Assembly: GCA_014377915.1 (NCBI GenBank)
Contig: JACMOT010000132.1
Location: 1-29,324, forward strand
Direction of reading: 5' to 3'
Length of the DNA stretch: 29,324 nt
From: Tardiphaga sp.
GTDB lineage: Bacteria > Pseudomonadota > Alphaproteobacteria > Rhizobiales > Xanthobacteraceae
The notes beneath the pieces were generated by a model. That model was not told the origin of the DNA, searched no databases, and saw only the letters and a list, made by a program, of their open reading frames with translations. Of the stretch, positions 16,606-24,264 are shown one piece after another; within the stretch, counting starts at the first letter, position 1; every line of letters begins with the position of its first letter. The position numbers were made by a program, and so were the translations under genes.

Positions 16606-17490
16606 CTACTCGTTCATGCCAACGGTCGCAGCGCCCTGCTGACCGAGCAGGCCGTTGGGCCTAAAGACCATCACCAGCAGGAACAGCACGAAAAAGAAAA
16701 GCTGACCGAACGCCGGCGCGATATAGTAGCTGCTCAGCGACTGCATGACGCCGACGCAGATGCCGCCGAACAGCGCGCCCTCGATGCTACCCATGCCGCC
16801 AAGCACGACGATAACGAAGGCGATCAGCACGAAATTCAGGCCGACCGAGGGGAACACCGAGAACAGCGGCATCATGACGCAGGCCGCGAGGCCCACCAGC
16901 GCCGAACCGCCGGCGAAGGTGATGAGGAAGATGCGCGGCACCGGGATGCCCATCAGCATGGCGGCCTCGCCGTCCTGCACCGGGGCGCGGGTTGCCTTGC
17001 CGAGATAGGTCTTCTTGATCATCCATTGCAGAGCGACAGTGCACAGGATGGTGATCAGGAAGCCGAGCAATAGCTCGATCTTGAGATAGATCGGGCCAAT
17101 GGTCAGCGAGCGGCCGAATATCGGCGGGATGTCGCGCAGATCCGCGGTCATCGCCATCAGAGCGGCGTTCTGCAGGAAGATCGACAGTGCCATGGTGGCG
17201 AACACCACCACCAGATGCGGCTTGTCGAGCGCCGGGCTGATGACCAGCCGGTAGACCACCGCACCGAACAGGAACATCGCCGGCACGATCGCGATCGCCG
17301 CAATATACGGGTTGAGCCCGAACAGTTGTGAGATCGCCCAGGCGCCGTACATGGCGATCATCAGGAATTCGCCATGGGCGAAGTTGACGATGCGCAGCAC
17401 GCCGAAGATCAGGGTCAGGCCGATGCTCATCAGCGCATAGACGCTGCCGATCAGCACTCCGGATAATACAAGCTGGATGAAGGTGCTCAT
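16606..17490 (-). CDS. livH: ABC transporter permease, LivH-type
   Basis: This 294-residue permease starts FIQLVLSGVLIGSVYALMSIGLTL and continues IFGVLRIVNFAHGEFLMIAMY, both diagnostic for LivH. It has about eight hydrophobic segments, and VVLGGMGSIEGALFGG near the C-terminus is the ATPase contact loop. The ATG at 17490 lies 49 bp after the receptor gene, and that gap holds a stable hairpin. It is the first membrane gene of the importer. Confidence 0.95.
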   Translation of the reverse strand: MSTFIQLVLSGVLIGSVYALMSIGLTLIFGVLRIVNFAHGEFLMIAMYGAWAISQLFGLNPYIAAIAIVPAMFLFGAVVYRLVISPALDKPHLVVVFATMALSIFLQNAALMAMTADLRDIPPIFGRSLTIGPIYLKIELLLGFLITILCTVALQWMIKKTYLGKATRAPVQDGEAAMLMGIPVPRIFLITFAGGSALVGLAACVMMPLFSVFPSVGLNFVLIAFVIVVLGGMGSIEGALFGGICVGVMQSLSSYYIAPAFGQLFFFVLFLLVMVFRPNGLLGQQGAATVGMNE

Positions 17491-17507
17491 GAGATGGACC
17501 GAGCGGC

Positions 17508-17532
17508 CGCGCGAGGTTCAGGCCCTCGCGCG
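17508..17532. other. GC-rich hairpin between receptor and permease genes
   Basis: CGCGCGAGG (17508-17516) and CCTCGCGCG (17524-17532) form a perfect 9-bp stem with a 7-base loop, immediately after the receptor stop at 17540 and before livH at 17490. No T-run follows. Such intercistronic hairpins after a receptor gene commonly protect the upstream mRNA or partly end transcription, giving more receptor than permease. Confidence 0.6.
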
Positions 17533-17539
17533 AGCCGGA

Positions 17540-18808
17540 TCAGCGATTGCTCCACTTCGGCATCGGTACCCCGGCGGCTTCGCTGGTGGCGAGGCTCGGC
17601 GGGTAGACTTCTTCGTTGCCGGCTTTGGTCCACTGCCAGACGCCGATCGACGCCCGCAGGTTCTGCCCGGCATCCTTAGGATCATCAGCCCAATCGAAAT
17701 TGGTAAACTTGATGCCGCTGCCATTGACCAGCGAGCCCTCTGGCAGATCGAGCTTGAGTGCGATATCGCGCAACTCGTCCGGCTGGAAGGTCTTGGCCTT
17801 CGGCAGCACCTCGGTGAACAGCGCCCACACCGCGGAAAATCCCGCAGCGGCGTGACCCGCGGGCGCGCGCTTCAGCTTGGCCTCGTAGCGCTTGTAGAAT
17901 TCCTCGGCGACTTTCTTGATCTCCGGCTTCAGCACATTCGCGTTCACCTTCGGCGGGAAGTCGGCAACGAAGATACCGACGACGGAATCACCGATCGAGT
18001 CGCGCAGGTCGGGTGACGAATAGCCGGCACTGACGCCAACAAAGGCGTTGACGTTGAAGTCCAGTTCCTTGGCCTTGCGCTGGAACAGGATGGCATCGTT
18101 GGGGAACGAGATGGCGATCAGGATATCCGGCGCGACGTCCTTGAGCTTCTGCACGACGGGCGTCATGTCGGTCGCGGTCTGGTCGTAGCCCTCATCATAC
18201 ACAAGCTTGATGCCTTTGGTCTGCGAGTACGCGCGAATGCCATCGCCGACCGACTTGCCGAATGCGCGATTTTCCCACAATAGCGCGATCTTCAACTCGC
18301 CAGCGGGCTTGTTGAGACGCTTGGCGAGATCGTCGAACACGAAGTCGACGGCGGCCTGACCATATTTGCGCGCCGGCGCGCCGACCTGGAAGGTGTACTT
18401 GAAGCCACGGCGGGTGATGACCTCGGCAGCACCCGTGGTCTCCCAGTGAAACGCCCCGTTACGCTCAGCCGCCTGGCTCACGGCAATCGCGATCGGCGAC
18501 GCGAACGAGCCGGTCGTAATCTTGATGCCTTCCTTGGATATCAGCCGCTCGGTCTCGCTGATAGCGGCATTCGGCGTGGTCGCGTCGCCTTGCACGTACT
18601 CCACCTTGCGCCCGTTGACGCCGCCGCGCTCGTTGATCATCTCTCGGGCGATCTGCATCGCTTCCCAGTTCTCGATGCCGTTCTTCGCCAGCGGTCCGGT
18701 GAACGGCAGCAGCACGCCGATCTTGATCGGCTCCTGCGCCCCTGCCGACATCGTGGTCGCGAGCAGCAGGCTCGCAAACATCGCGCTCAAACGAAGAAGA
18801 CGTCGCAT
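17540..18808 (-). CDS. Branched-chain amino acid-type ABC transporter solute-binding protein (operon B)
   Basis: This periplasmic receptor of 422 aa is the first gene of operon B. The signal peptide MRRLLRLSAMFASLLLATTM ends at an AGA-Q site near residue 25, and the mature protein opens IKIGVLLPFTGPLAKNG, the Peripla_BP_6 start. DEGYDQTATDMTPVVQKLKD and ILIAISFPNDAILFQRKAKEL belong to the second lobe. The ATG at 18808 has GGAG eight bases ahead; an upstream frame to 18847 adds residues unlike a signal peptide. The adjoining enzyme genes suggest the ligand is an aromatic or heteroaromatic compound rather than leucine. A divergent LysR gene starts 127 bp upstream. Confidence 0.94.
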   Translation of the reverse strand: MRRLLRLSAMFASLLLATTMSAGAQEPIKIGVLLPFTGPLAKNGIENWEAMQIAREMINERGGVNGRKVEYVQGDATTPNAAISETERLISKEGIKITTGSFASPIAIAVSQAAERNGAFHWETTGAAEVITRRGFKYTFQVGAPARKYGQAAVDFVFDDLAKRLNKPAGELKIALLWENRAFGKSVGDGIRAYSQTKGIKLVYDEGYDQTATDMTPVVQKLKDVAPDILIAISFPNDAILFQRKAKELDFNVNAFVGVSAGYSSPDLRDSIGDSVVGIFVADFPPKVNANVLKPEIKKVAEEFYKRYEAKLKRAPAGHAAAGFSAVWALFTEVLPKAKTFQPDELRDIALKLDLPEGSLVNGSGIKFTNFDWADDPKDAGQNLRASIGVWQWTKAGNEEVYPPSLATSEAAGVPMPKWSNR

Positions 18809-18860
18809 TGGTTCAGCTCCGGTGCAATTCGGGTCCCAGCGAGGCAAAGCCTAACGCCGA

Positions 18861-18901
18861 CATTTACATGCAGCAATCGAATTTTTTCCATACATTGTAT
18901 G
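18861..18901. promoter_or_regulatory. Putative LysR-regulator binding region with repeated CATTnnATGCAG elements
   Basis: This lies in the 126-bp gap between the divergent receptor and lysR starts. CATAC-ATT-GTATG (18889-18901) is a perfect 5-bp inverted repeat. CATTTACATGCAG (18861-18873) and CATTGTATGCAG (18893-18904) are near-direct repeats about 32 bp apart, and ACGTATG follows at 18908. The spacing resembles the recognition and activation half-sites of LysR-type promoters. The gap is also conspicuously AT-rich near 18881-18900. Confidence 0.5.
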
Positions 18902-18934
18902 CAGAAAACGTATGATGTGTGAACGGAGACGACG

Positions 18935-19849
18935 ATGGACAAGCGCAAGATCGAATACTTCTTCTCGGTGATCGAACATGGCAACCTGAGCAGCGCCGCG
19001 CAGGCGCTGCGCGTGTCGCAGCCGACGCTGAGCCGCCAGATCCAGGCGATCGAGGAAGAATTCCAGACGCCGTTGTTCGTGCGCGGCGGCCGCGGCATGA
19101 TGCCGACCGAGGCTGGAAAGCAACTGCATGAAGGCCTGCAGAGCATCGAACGCCAGTTGCGCCTGTTGAAAAGCGACGTCGCGGCGGTCACGCTGGAGCC
19201 TTCCGGCGAAGTGGCGTTCGGCATTCCGCCCTCGCCGCGCGGGCTGATCGCTGTGCCGCTGGTCAAGAAGTTCAACGCGGCCTACCCGCGGATTGTGGTG
19301 CGCATCGCGGAAGAAACCAGCGGCCAACTGCGCGATCTCGTCGCCAACGGAACCCTCGACGTGGCGATCACCAACACCAACGAGCCGACACAGGGCATTT
19401 CGTCGCAGCACCTCGGTCGCGAGCGCATGCTGCTGGTTGGGCCGGCCAGCGCCAAACTATCGATGCGCAAGGAGACATCGATTGAATCTTTGGCAGGCCT
19501 GCCGCTGATTCTGACAATGCGGCCGAACAGCTTGCGGCTAACCATCGAGACCGGGCTCGGCCGGCATGGTTTGCAGCCCAATATCCGTTTCGAGGCCAAC
19601 ACACTGCCGCTGATGACCGACCTGGTTGCTGCCGGCCTCGGTTACACCGTGCTGCCGGCTTGCGGCGTGCGCGCCTTGTTGAAGCAAGGCGACATCTCAG
19701 CTAGCCCGATCAGAGATCTGTCGATCACCTGGATGGTCGCACGGCCGAAGACACGGTCTCTTGGCGTGGCCGCCGAACGGTTCCACGACATGGTGTGCGA
19801 GTTCGGCCGCAAGCAGATCCGCGACGGCGTATGGGAGCCGGCGAGTTAG
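18935..19849 (+). CDS. LysR-family transcriptional regulator
   Basis: The 304-residue product has the N-terminal LysR helix-turn-helix (residues about 1-60: NLSSAAQALRVSQPTLSRQI, then LFVRGGRGMMPTEAG) and a periplasmic-binding-like effector domain from about 90 (GEVAFGIPPSPRGLIAVPLV onward). Length is normal. The ATG at 18935 has CGGAGA just upstream. It is divergent from operon B and most likely controls it, typically as an activator that needs the pathway substrate as co-inducer. The effector domain resembles the Nac/Cbl-like group with a conserved PP-S start. The gene is followed by a dead hydrolase gene on the same strand. Confidence 0.94.
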   Translation: MDKRKIEYFFSVIEHGNLSSAAQALRVSQPTLSRQIQAIEEEFQTPLFVRGGRGMMPTEAGKQLHEGLQSIERQLRLLKSDVAAVTLEPSGEVAFGIPPSPRGLIAVPLVKKFNAAYPRIVVRIAEETSGQLRDLVANGTLDVAITNTNEPTQGISSQHLGRERMLLVGPASAKLSMRKETSIESLAGLPLILTMRPNSLRLTIETGLGRHGLQPNIRFEANTLPLMTDLVAAGLGYTVLPACGVRALLKQGDISASPIRDLSITWMVARPKTRSLGVAAERFHDMVCEFGRKQIRDGVWEPAS

Positions 19850-19911
19850 ATCGCTCTGCGAAGTGGCCGCGTTCTTGCTCGCCGTTTTGCGGCTTTCTAA
19901 GGAGACGTCCC

Positions 19912-20526
19912 GTGAACCATCCGAATGCGCCACTCTCGATCGACCGCCGTTCGTTGCTTGCCGGAATTGCCGCAATCGGTGTGGTTTGCTGCGTGCCGTC
20001 GGCGACGGCGTAAAGCGCGACCGACAAACCCGCAAAAGTCTGGCTCGACATGGATCAGAAGGCGCTCGGCGACGCCTACGACCATGCGAAATATGCGCCG
20101 AACTTCCAGCAGGTCATCAAGCGCTATGCCTCAATCAGCGACGCCATGCGCGCCAGGGTCGGCGGAACGAAACGCGTCGCCTATGGGCCGAGCGCCATCG
20201 AGAAGCTCGACATTTTCTCGAAGAAGCAGGCCTCGGCGCCGATTCACATCCATATTCAGGGCGGCGCCTGGCAGCAGCGGCCGGCTTCCGACTACGCCTT
20301 TCCCGGCGTGATGCTGATGCATGCGGGAGCGCACTACGTCGTGCCCGATTTCATCTTGGTCGATGAATCGACCGGCAACCTGGCGTCAATGGTCGAGCAG
20401 ATGCGTCGCTCGAACGCTTGGACGATAGACAACGCCGCGAGCTTCGAAATGATGGAGACGTTCGGCGATCCCTACGCGCTGCTGGCGCGCGCGGTGCTTG
20501 AGCAGATTCAGCTGCACCGCATCTGA
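19912..20526 (+). pseudogene. Alpha/beta hydrolase (esterase/formamidase-like) pseudogene
   Basis: A GTG at 19912 with AAGGAG seven bases ahead opens a frame that encodes a twin-arginine-like signal (SIDRRSLLAGIAAIGVV). TAA at 20011 interrupts it at codon 34, at what looks like the ATA-Q processing site, so a single CAA-to-TAA change would explain it. The same frame resumes as SATDKPAKVWLDMDQKALGDAYD and continues to a TGA at 20524. The oxyanion-type motif HIHIQGGAW is present, but NAASF is joined directly to EMMETFGDPYALLARAVLEQ near 20445. The part that should hold the GxSxG nucleophile and the catalytic Asp is gone, by an in-frame loss of about 100 residues compared with related enzymes as I recall them. 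Both lesions argue that it is dead. The segment from the ATG at 20050 could still be translated but would be inactive. Confidence 0.8.
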
Positions 20527-20553
20527 TACAATTTTTCAAGATTCGGCGCGGCG

Positions 20554-21327
20554 TTACCGTTTGCGCCACGGCACGACGGCGCGTTCGATCGCGTCGATTC
20601 CGGCGTTCATGACGAAGCCGATGATCGCGATGACGAACAGGCCGACATACATTCTTTCAACATCGAACAGCTCCCACGCATTCCAGATCATGTAGCCTAG
20701 ACCTTCCTTGGCGCCGATCATTTCGGCGATCGCGATCAGCACCAGGCCCATGCCGGCACCGAGCTTGATGCCGGTCATGATCAGCGGCAGCGCGCCCGGT
20801 AAGGCCACGGTGCGGAACATGTTGAAACGGCTGGCCCCGAAATTGTGGCCGACGTCGAGAAAGATCGGCGGGATCTGCCGCACCCCCGCGGCGGTGTTGA
20901 TCACCACTGGGTAGAATACTCCAATCGCCACCATCGCGATCTTCGAGCTCTCGCCGAGCCCGAAGATCAGAAGGATCAGCGGCAGCAGCGAGCTTTTCGG
21001 GATCGGGTAAGTCGCGGAGATCAAGGGATCGAACGCGGCGCGCACCGGACGATACAGGCCGATGGCAAGGCCCAGCACGATTGCCGGCAAACAGCCGACC
21101 ACAAAACCGACGACGAGACGATACAGGCTGGCGATGGTGTGCTTCCATAGCGCCCCGGAAGATGCCAGTTCGAAGAGGTGAATGATGATGTTGCTGGGCG
21201 CGGGAAAAAAACGCGTGTCGATCAGATGGCTGCGCGCGCAGATTTCCCACAGTCCGAGCAGCACCAGCGGCGACAGGATGCTGATGGTCCGGTCGTTCAA
21301 GACTGGCGAGGCGGTATGATCGCTCAT
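20554..21327 (-). CDS. ABC transporter permease, SsuC/TauC-like
   Basis: This inner-membrane permease of 257 aa belongs to the nitrate/sulfonate/taurine-type importer class. It has about six hydrophobic segments. The EAA loop lies in GASRFNMFRTVALPGALPLIMTGIKLG, shown here only by its core GASRFNMFRTVALPGALP, where it contacts the ATPase. The N-terminus SPLVLLGLWEICARSHLIDTRFFPAPS is typical of the group. The ATG at 21327 overlaps the ATPase stop (ATGA). It is the last gene of operon C and converges with the dead hydrolase gene, 27 bp away. Confidence 0.93.
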   Translation of the reverse strand: MSDHTASPVLNDRTISILSPLVLLGLWEICARSHLIDTRFFPAPSNIIIHLFELASSGALWKHTIASLYRLVVGFVVGCLPAIVLGLAIGLYRPVRAAFDPLISATYPIPKSSLLPLILLIFGLGESSKIAMVAIGVFYPVVINTAAGVRQIPPIFLDVGHNFGASRFNMFRTVALPGALPLIMTGIKLGAGMGLVLIAIAEMIGAKEGLGYMIWNAWELFDVERMYVGLFVIAIIGFVMNAGIDAIERAVVPWRKR

Positions 21328-22151
21328 GCGCGCTGCCCCGGTTCGCGGCTGCGGGCACGGTCGACCTCTTCGCGCAATTGCGCCCAGATGTCATAGACCA
21401 ACTCGCCGTAAGCCGGCGTGTGGCGCAGTTCGACCACATTGCGCGGCCGCGGCAGGCCGACGGGAACGATGGTCTTGATGCGACCCGGACCGGCGGTCAT
21501 CACCATGATGCGATCGCCGAGCGTCACCGCCTCGTCGACGCTGTGGGTGATAAACACCACCGTCTTGCGGGTTTCCTCCCAGATCCGCAGCAGTTCTTCG
21601 TGCAGAAGCGTCTTGTTCTGCTCGTCCAGCGCCGAGAACGGCTCGTCCATCAGCAGGATCACGGGTTCGTTGGCGAAGGCGCGGGCGATAGAGACGCGCT
21701 GCCGCATGCCGCCGGAGAGCTGGTGCGGATAGAGGTCGCGGGCGCCCAACATTCCGGTCTTGTTGAGATAGTGACCGACTACGTCGGCGATGGTCGACGG
21801 CGCGGCGTGCCGCATCTTGAGTCCGTAGGCGGCATTGTCCCAGACCGTCATCCACGGAAACAACGAGTCGCCCTGGAACACCATCGCGTTTTGTCGGTGG
21901 CCCGGCGCGGAATTGCCGATCAGGATCTCGCCCTCGCTCGGCGCATCAAGGCCGGCGAGAATGCGCAGCAACGTCGTCTTGCCGCAGCCGGAGGGACCGA
22001 CCACCACAAAGAACGTACTGGCCGGGATGTCGAGCGTGATGCGATCGAGCGCCACGGCTGCGCCATGGCGCTTGGTGACGTCTCGCAGGCTAATCTTAGG
22101 CGACGTCGTCGGTTCACTCTCTGCCACATCCGTCGAAAAATGTATCGCCAT
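21324..22151 (-). CDS. ABC transporter ATPase, SsuB/TauB-like
   Basis: This 275-residue ATPase drives the importer of operon C. The Walker A GPSGCGKTT lies at about 52-60, the signature LSGGMRQ at 145-151, the Walker B ILLMDEP at 165-171, and THSVDEA holds the switch histidine. The C-terminal tail after VPVGLPRPR is usual for the nitrate/taurine class. The ATG at 22151 is chosen, with AGGA about nine bases upstream; a GTG at 22157 lies too close to that site. It starts 28 bp after the receptor gene and overlaps the permease. Confidence 0.95.
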   Translation of the reverse strand: MAIHFSTDVAESEPTTSPKISLRDVTKRHGAAVALDRITLDIPASTFFVVVGPSGCGKTTLLRILAGLDAPSEGEILIGNSAPGHRQNAMVFQGDSLFPWMTVWDNAAYGLKMRHAAPSTIADVVGHYLNKTGMLGARDLYPHQLSGGMRQRVSIARAFANEPVILLMDEPFSALDEQNKTLLHEELLRIWEETRKTVVFITHSVDEAVTLGDRIMVMTAGPGRIKTIVPVGLPRPRNVVELRHTPAYGELVYDIWAQLREEVDRARSREPGQRA

Positions 22152-22179
22152 GGCCACTTTCCTTCTGCAGTCGCTTCCA

Positions 22180-23208
22180 CTATTTCGGCCGCGAGTACGG
22201 GCCCAGCACCGGCTTCAGCGACTCGACAAAGGACATGTCGACGACGTTGGCGGTCGTGACGTCGGAAGTGACGAGTCCGCGCGACTTGAAGTAAGCTAGG
22301 TCGGTCTCGATGCTGGCGGTGTCGACGCGACCGTCAGGATCGATGAATACCGGTACCATCTGGTGCAGCAAGGTGATGTCCTTGATGCCGGTCATCTCGG
22401 CGATGTCTTTGATCATGTCGTCCGCGCCGGGCCCGGCGATCTTGCCGTCCTTGAGCGTGGCCACATAGGCGCGAACGCCGCGCAGATAGGCTTTCAGGAA
22501 GCTGGTGACCGTCTTGCGGTCATCGGCGAACTTACCGTTGATCAGCAACATCGCGGTCTGCTGCACCGGGTAGAAGTCGTCGAGACCGACAAAGCGCACC
22601 GCGACGTTGTTGCGCACCATGGTGGTGATGCTCGGCTCGGCGGAGATCGCGACATCGATCGCCTTGTTGCTGAAGGCCGGCAGGTGCTGCGGGAACGGCA
22701 GGAACACCTTCTCGATGTCGGCGTCGGCCAAGCCCGCTTTCTTCAGCGCCTGGTGGATCACCGATTCATCGGCGGCCCCGTTGGCGATCAGGGCGACCTT
22801 CTTACCCTTCAGGTCGGCCAGCGACTTGAAGGCACCGGAGTCGATCAGGTCCTTGCGTACGGTCAGTGCCTTGTAGCTGTAGCCCGAGATGTTGGTGCCC
22901 TTGTCGGCGACGATCTTCAGCTTGAGGCCGCGGTTCACCGCGTTGTAGAGTCCGGCGGACGCCGCACCCGCGGCGGCATCGAGGTCGCCGGCGCCGAGCG
23001 GCGCGACCATCTTGGCGCCGGAGTCGAACGATATCAGTTCGACCTTAATGCCCTCCTCCGTGAAGTAGCCGCGCTTCTGCGCGAGAAACAACCCGATGTC
23101 CGACGACAGGTTGGTGGTGCCAACCTTGACGGTCTTCATCTCCTGCGCGTGGGCACTTTCCAGAGCCAGAGCTGCGACGCTGGCGACAACAAGCAGATGC
23201 TTCAGCAT
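22180..23208 (-). CDS. NMT1/THI5-like ABC solute-binding protein (operon C)
   Basis: This periplasmic receptor of 342 aa has a signal peptide (MLKHLLVVASVAALALESAHA, cleaved before QEMKTV) and the NMT1/SsuA fold. VKVGTTNLSSDIGLFLAQKRGYFTEEGIKV gives the substrate-binding start, and LKGKKVALIANGAADESVIHQALKKAG follows, both only partly quoted here. Relatives bind pyrimidines, sulfonates, nitrate or aromatic acids. The ATG at 23208 has AGGGA five bases ahead, better than the upstream frame start at 23229. It follows the amidohydrolase by 42 bp and precedes the ATPase, so it supplies the operon's ligand. With a hydroxylase and amidohydrolase alongside, an N-heterocyclic or aromatic ligand is a fair inference. 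Confidence 0.92.
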   Translation of the reverse strand: MLKHLLVVASVAALALESAHAQEMKTVKVGTTNLSSDIGLFLAQKRGYFTEEGIKVELISFDSGAKMVAPLGAGDLDAAAGAASAGLYNAVNRGLKLKIVADKGTNISGYSYKALTVRKDLIDSGAFKSLADLKGKKVALIANGAADESVIHQALKKAGLADADIEKVFLPFPQHLPAFSNKAIDVAISAEPSITTMVRNNVAVRFVGLDDFYPVQQTAMLLINGKFADDRKTVTSFLKAYLRGVRAYVATLKDGKIAGPGADDMIKDIAEMTGIKDITLLHQMVPVFIDPDGRVDTASIETDLAYFKSRGLVTSDVTTANVVDMSFVESLKPVLGPYSRPK

Positions 23209-23250
23209 GATCGTCCCTCTGAAAGACACGTTGAAATGATGGCGGCGAGG

Positions 23251-24255
23251 CTATGGCAGTCGGGGAAAGAGCCGTCTGGGATTGGTCTCGGTGATCAGTT
23301 CGATATCGGCCGCGGAAAACCCCGCGGCCCTGACGCTGGCCAGCGGGTCGCGATCCGCCGGCGGAAACGATTCATCGGTGCCGAGCGCGATCCGCTCGAT
23401 GCCGACCGTGTCGGCGAGGAAACGCAGCGCCTTCGGCGCATGCACGATGGTGTCATAGCCGATCCGTACCGCATAGGAGGAAGGCGCCAGTTGCGCGACA
23501 TCGCCCTGCGCCACTTTGTCCATCCGGGCATGCATGACGTCGAAGCGCCCCAGTAGATAAGGGAAGGCGCCGCCGCCATGGCTGAGCACCAGCGACAGCG
23601 CCGGAAAACGATCCAGCACGCCGGAGAACAGGATCGATCCGACGCCGAGGGTGGTATCGAACGTGTATTGCGCGATCTGGGTCAGCGCGAACTTGGCCGC
23701 GCGCGGCGCGGGACCAACCAGTACAGGATGCAGGATGATCGGCAGACCGAGCGCCTCGGCCTTGGCCCAGAACGGATCGAGCAGCATCTCGCCGATGTTG
23801 ACGCTCTCGACGTTGGCCGAGACCATCACCGCGACGGCGCCGAGCGCTACGGCACGATCGAGCTCGGCGGCGGCGTCATCGGCATTGACCAGCGAGACGG
23901 AGGCAACGAAGGAAAACCGGTCGGCATTGGCGTCGCACCATTCCGCCAGCGTGTCGTTCAGCATGCGGTGCCACTGCGCGCAGGCTTCGCGGCCGAGCCC
24001 GTAGCCATAGATGTCCGGCCATGTCGCCACCAGCTGACGGTCGAGGCCCTGGCGGTCGAGGCTGGCGCAACGCTGCGCGACCGGCTCGACCAGCGCCGGA
24101 AAGAACGGCCGCACCTTGAAGCCGTAGTCGAAGCCGAGCGCCGGCGGCTTGTCGCCGGGCGACGGCAACAGCGTCACGCCACATTCGGCACCTTTCGCGG
24201 CGATGGCGGCGAGCAGTTGCGGCGGGACGTAGTGGGCGTGGATGTCGATCGGCAC
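23251..24255 (-). CDS. Amidohydrolase family protein, ACMSD-like (operon C)
   Basis: This 334-residue amidohydrolase-2 enzyme has the metal-site residues His6 and His8 (DIHAHYVP), His176 (ILHPVLV), His226 (LSHGGGAFP) and Asp294 (LGTDESFPP). HGGG and the DES segment place it nearer the ACMS decarboxylase group than the operon B paralogue, whose corresponding motifs are HAGA and DAPF. The start is GTG at 24255, with AGGGGA five bases upstream. It sits 9 bp after the molybdenum large subunit and 42 bp before the receptor. A decarboxylation or hydrolysis after ring hydroxylation would fit. Overall identity to the operon B protein is low by eye. Confidence 0.92.
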   Translation of the reverse strand: MPIDIHAHYVPPQLLAAIAAKGAECGVTLLPSPGDKPPALGFDYGFKVRPFFPALVEPVAQRCASLDRQGLDRQLVATWPDIYGYGLGREACAQWHRMLNDTLAEWCDANADRFSFVASVSLVNADDAAAELDRAVALGAVAVMVSANVESVNIGEMLLDPFWAKAEALGLPIILHPVLVGPAPRAAKFALTQIAQYTFDTTLGVGSILFSGVLDRFPALSLVLSHGGGAFPYLLGRFDVMHARMDKVAQGDVAQLAPSSYAVRIGYDTIVHAPKALRFLADTVGIERIALGTDESFPPADRDPLASVRAAGFSAADIELITETNPRRLFPRLP

Positions 24256-24264
24256 GGCGTTCCC

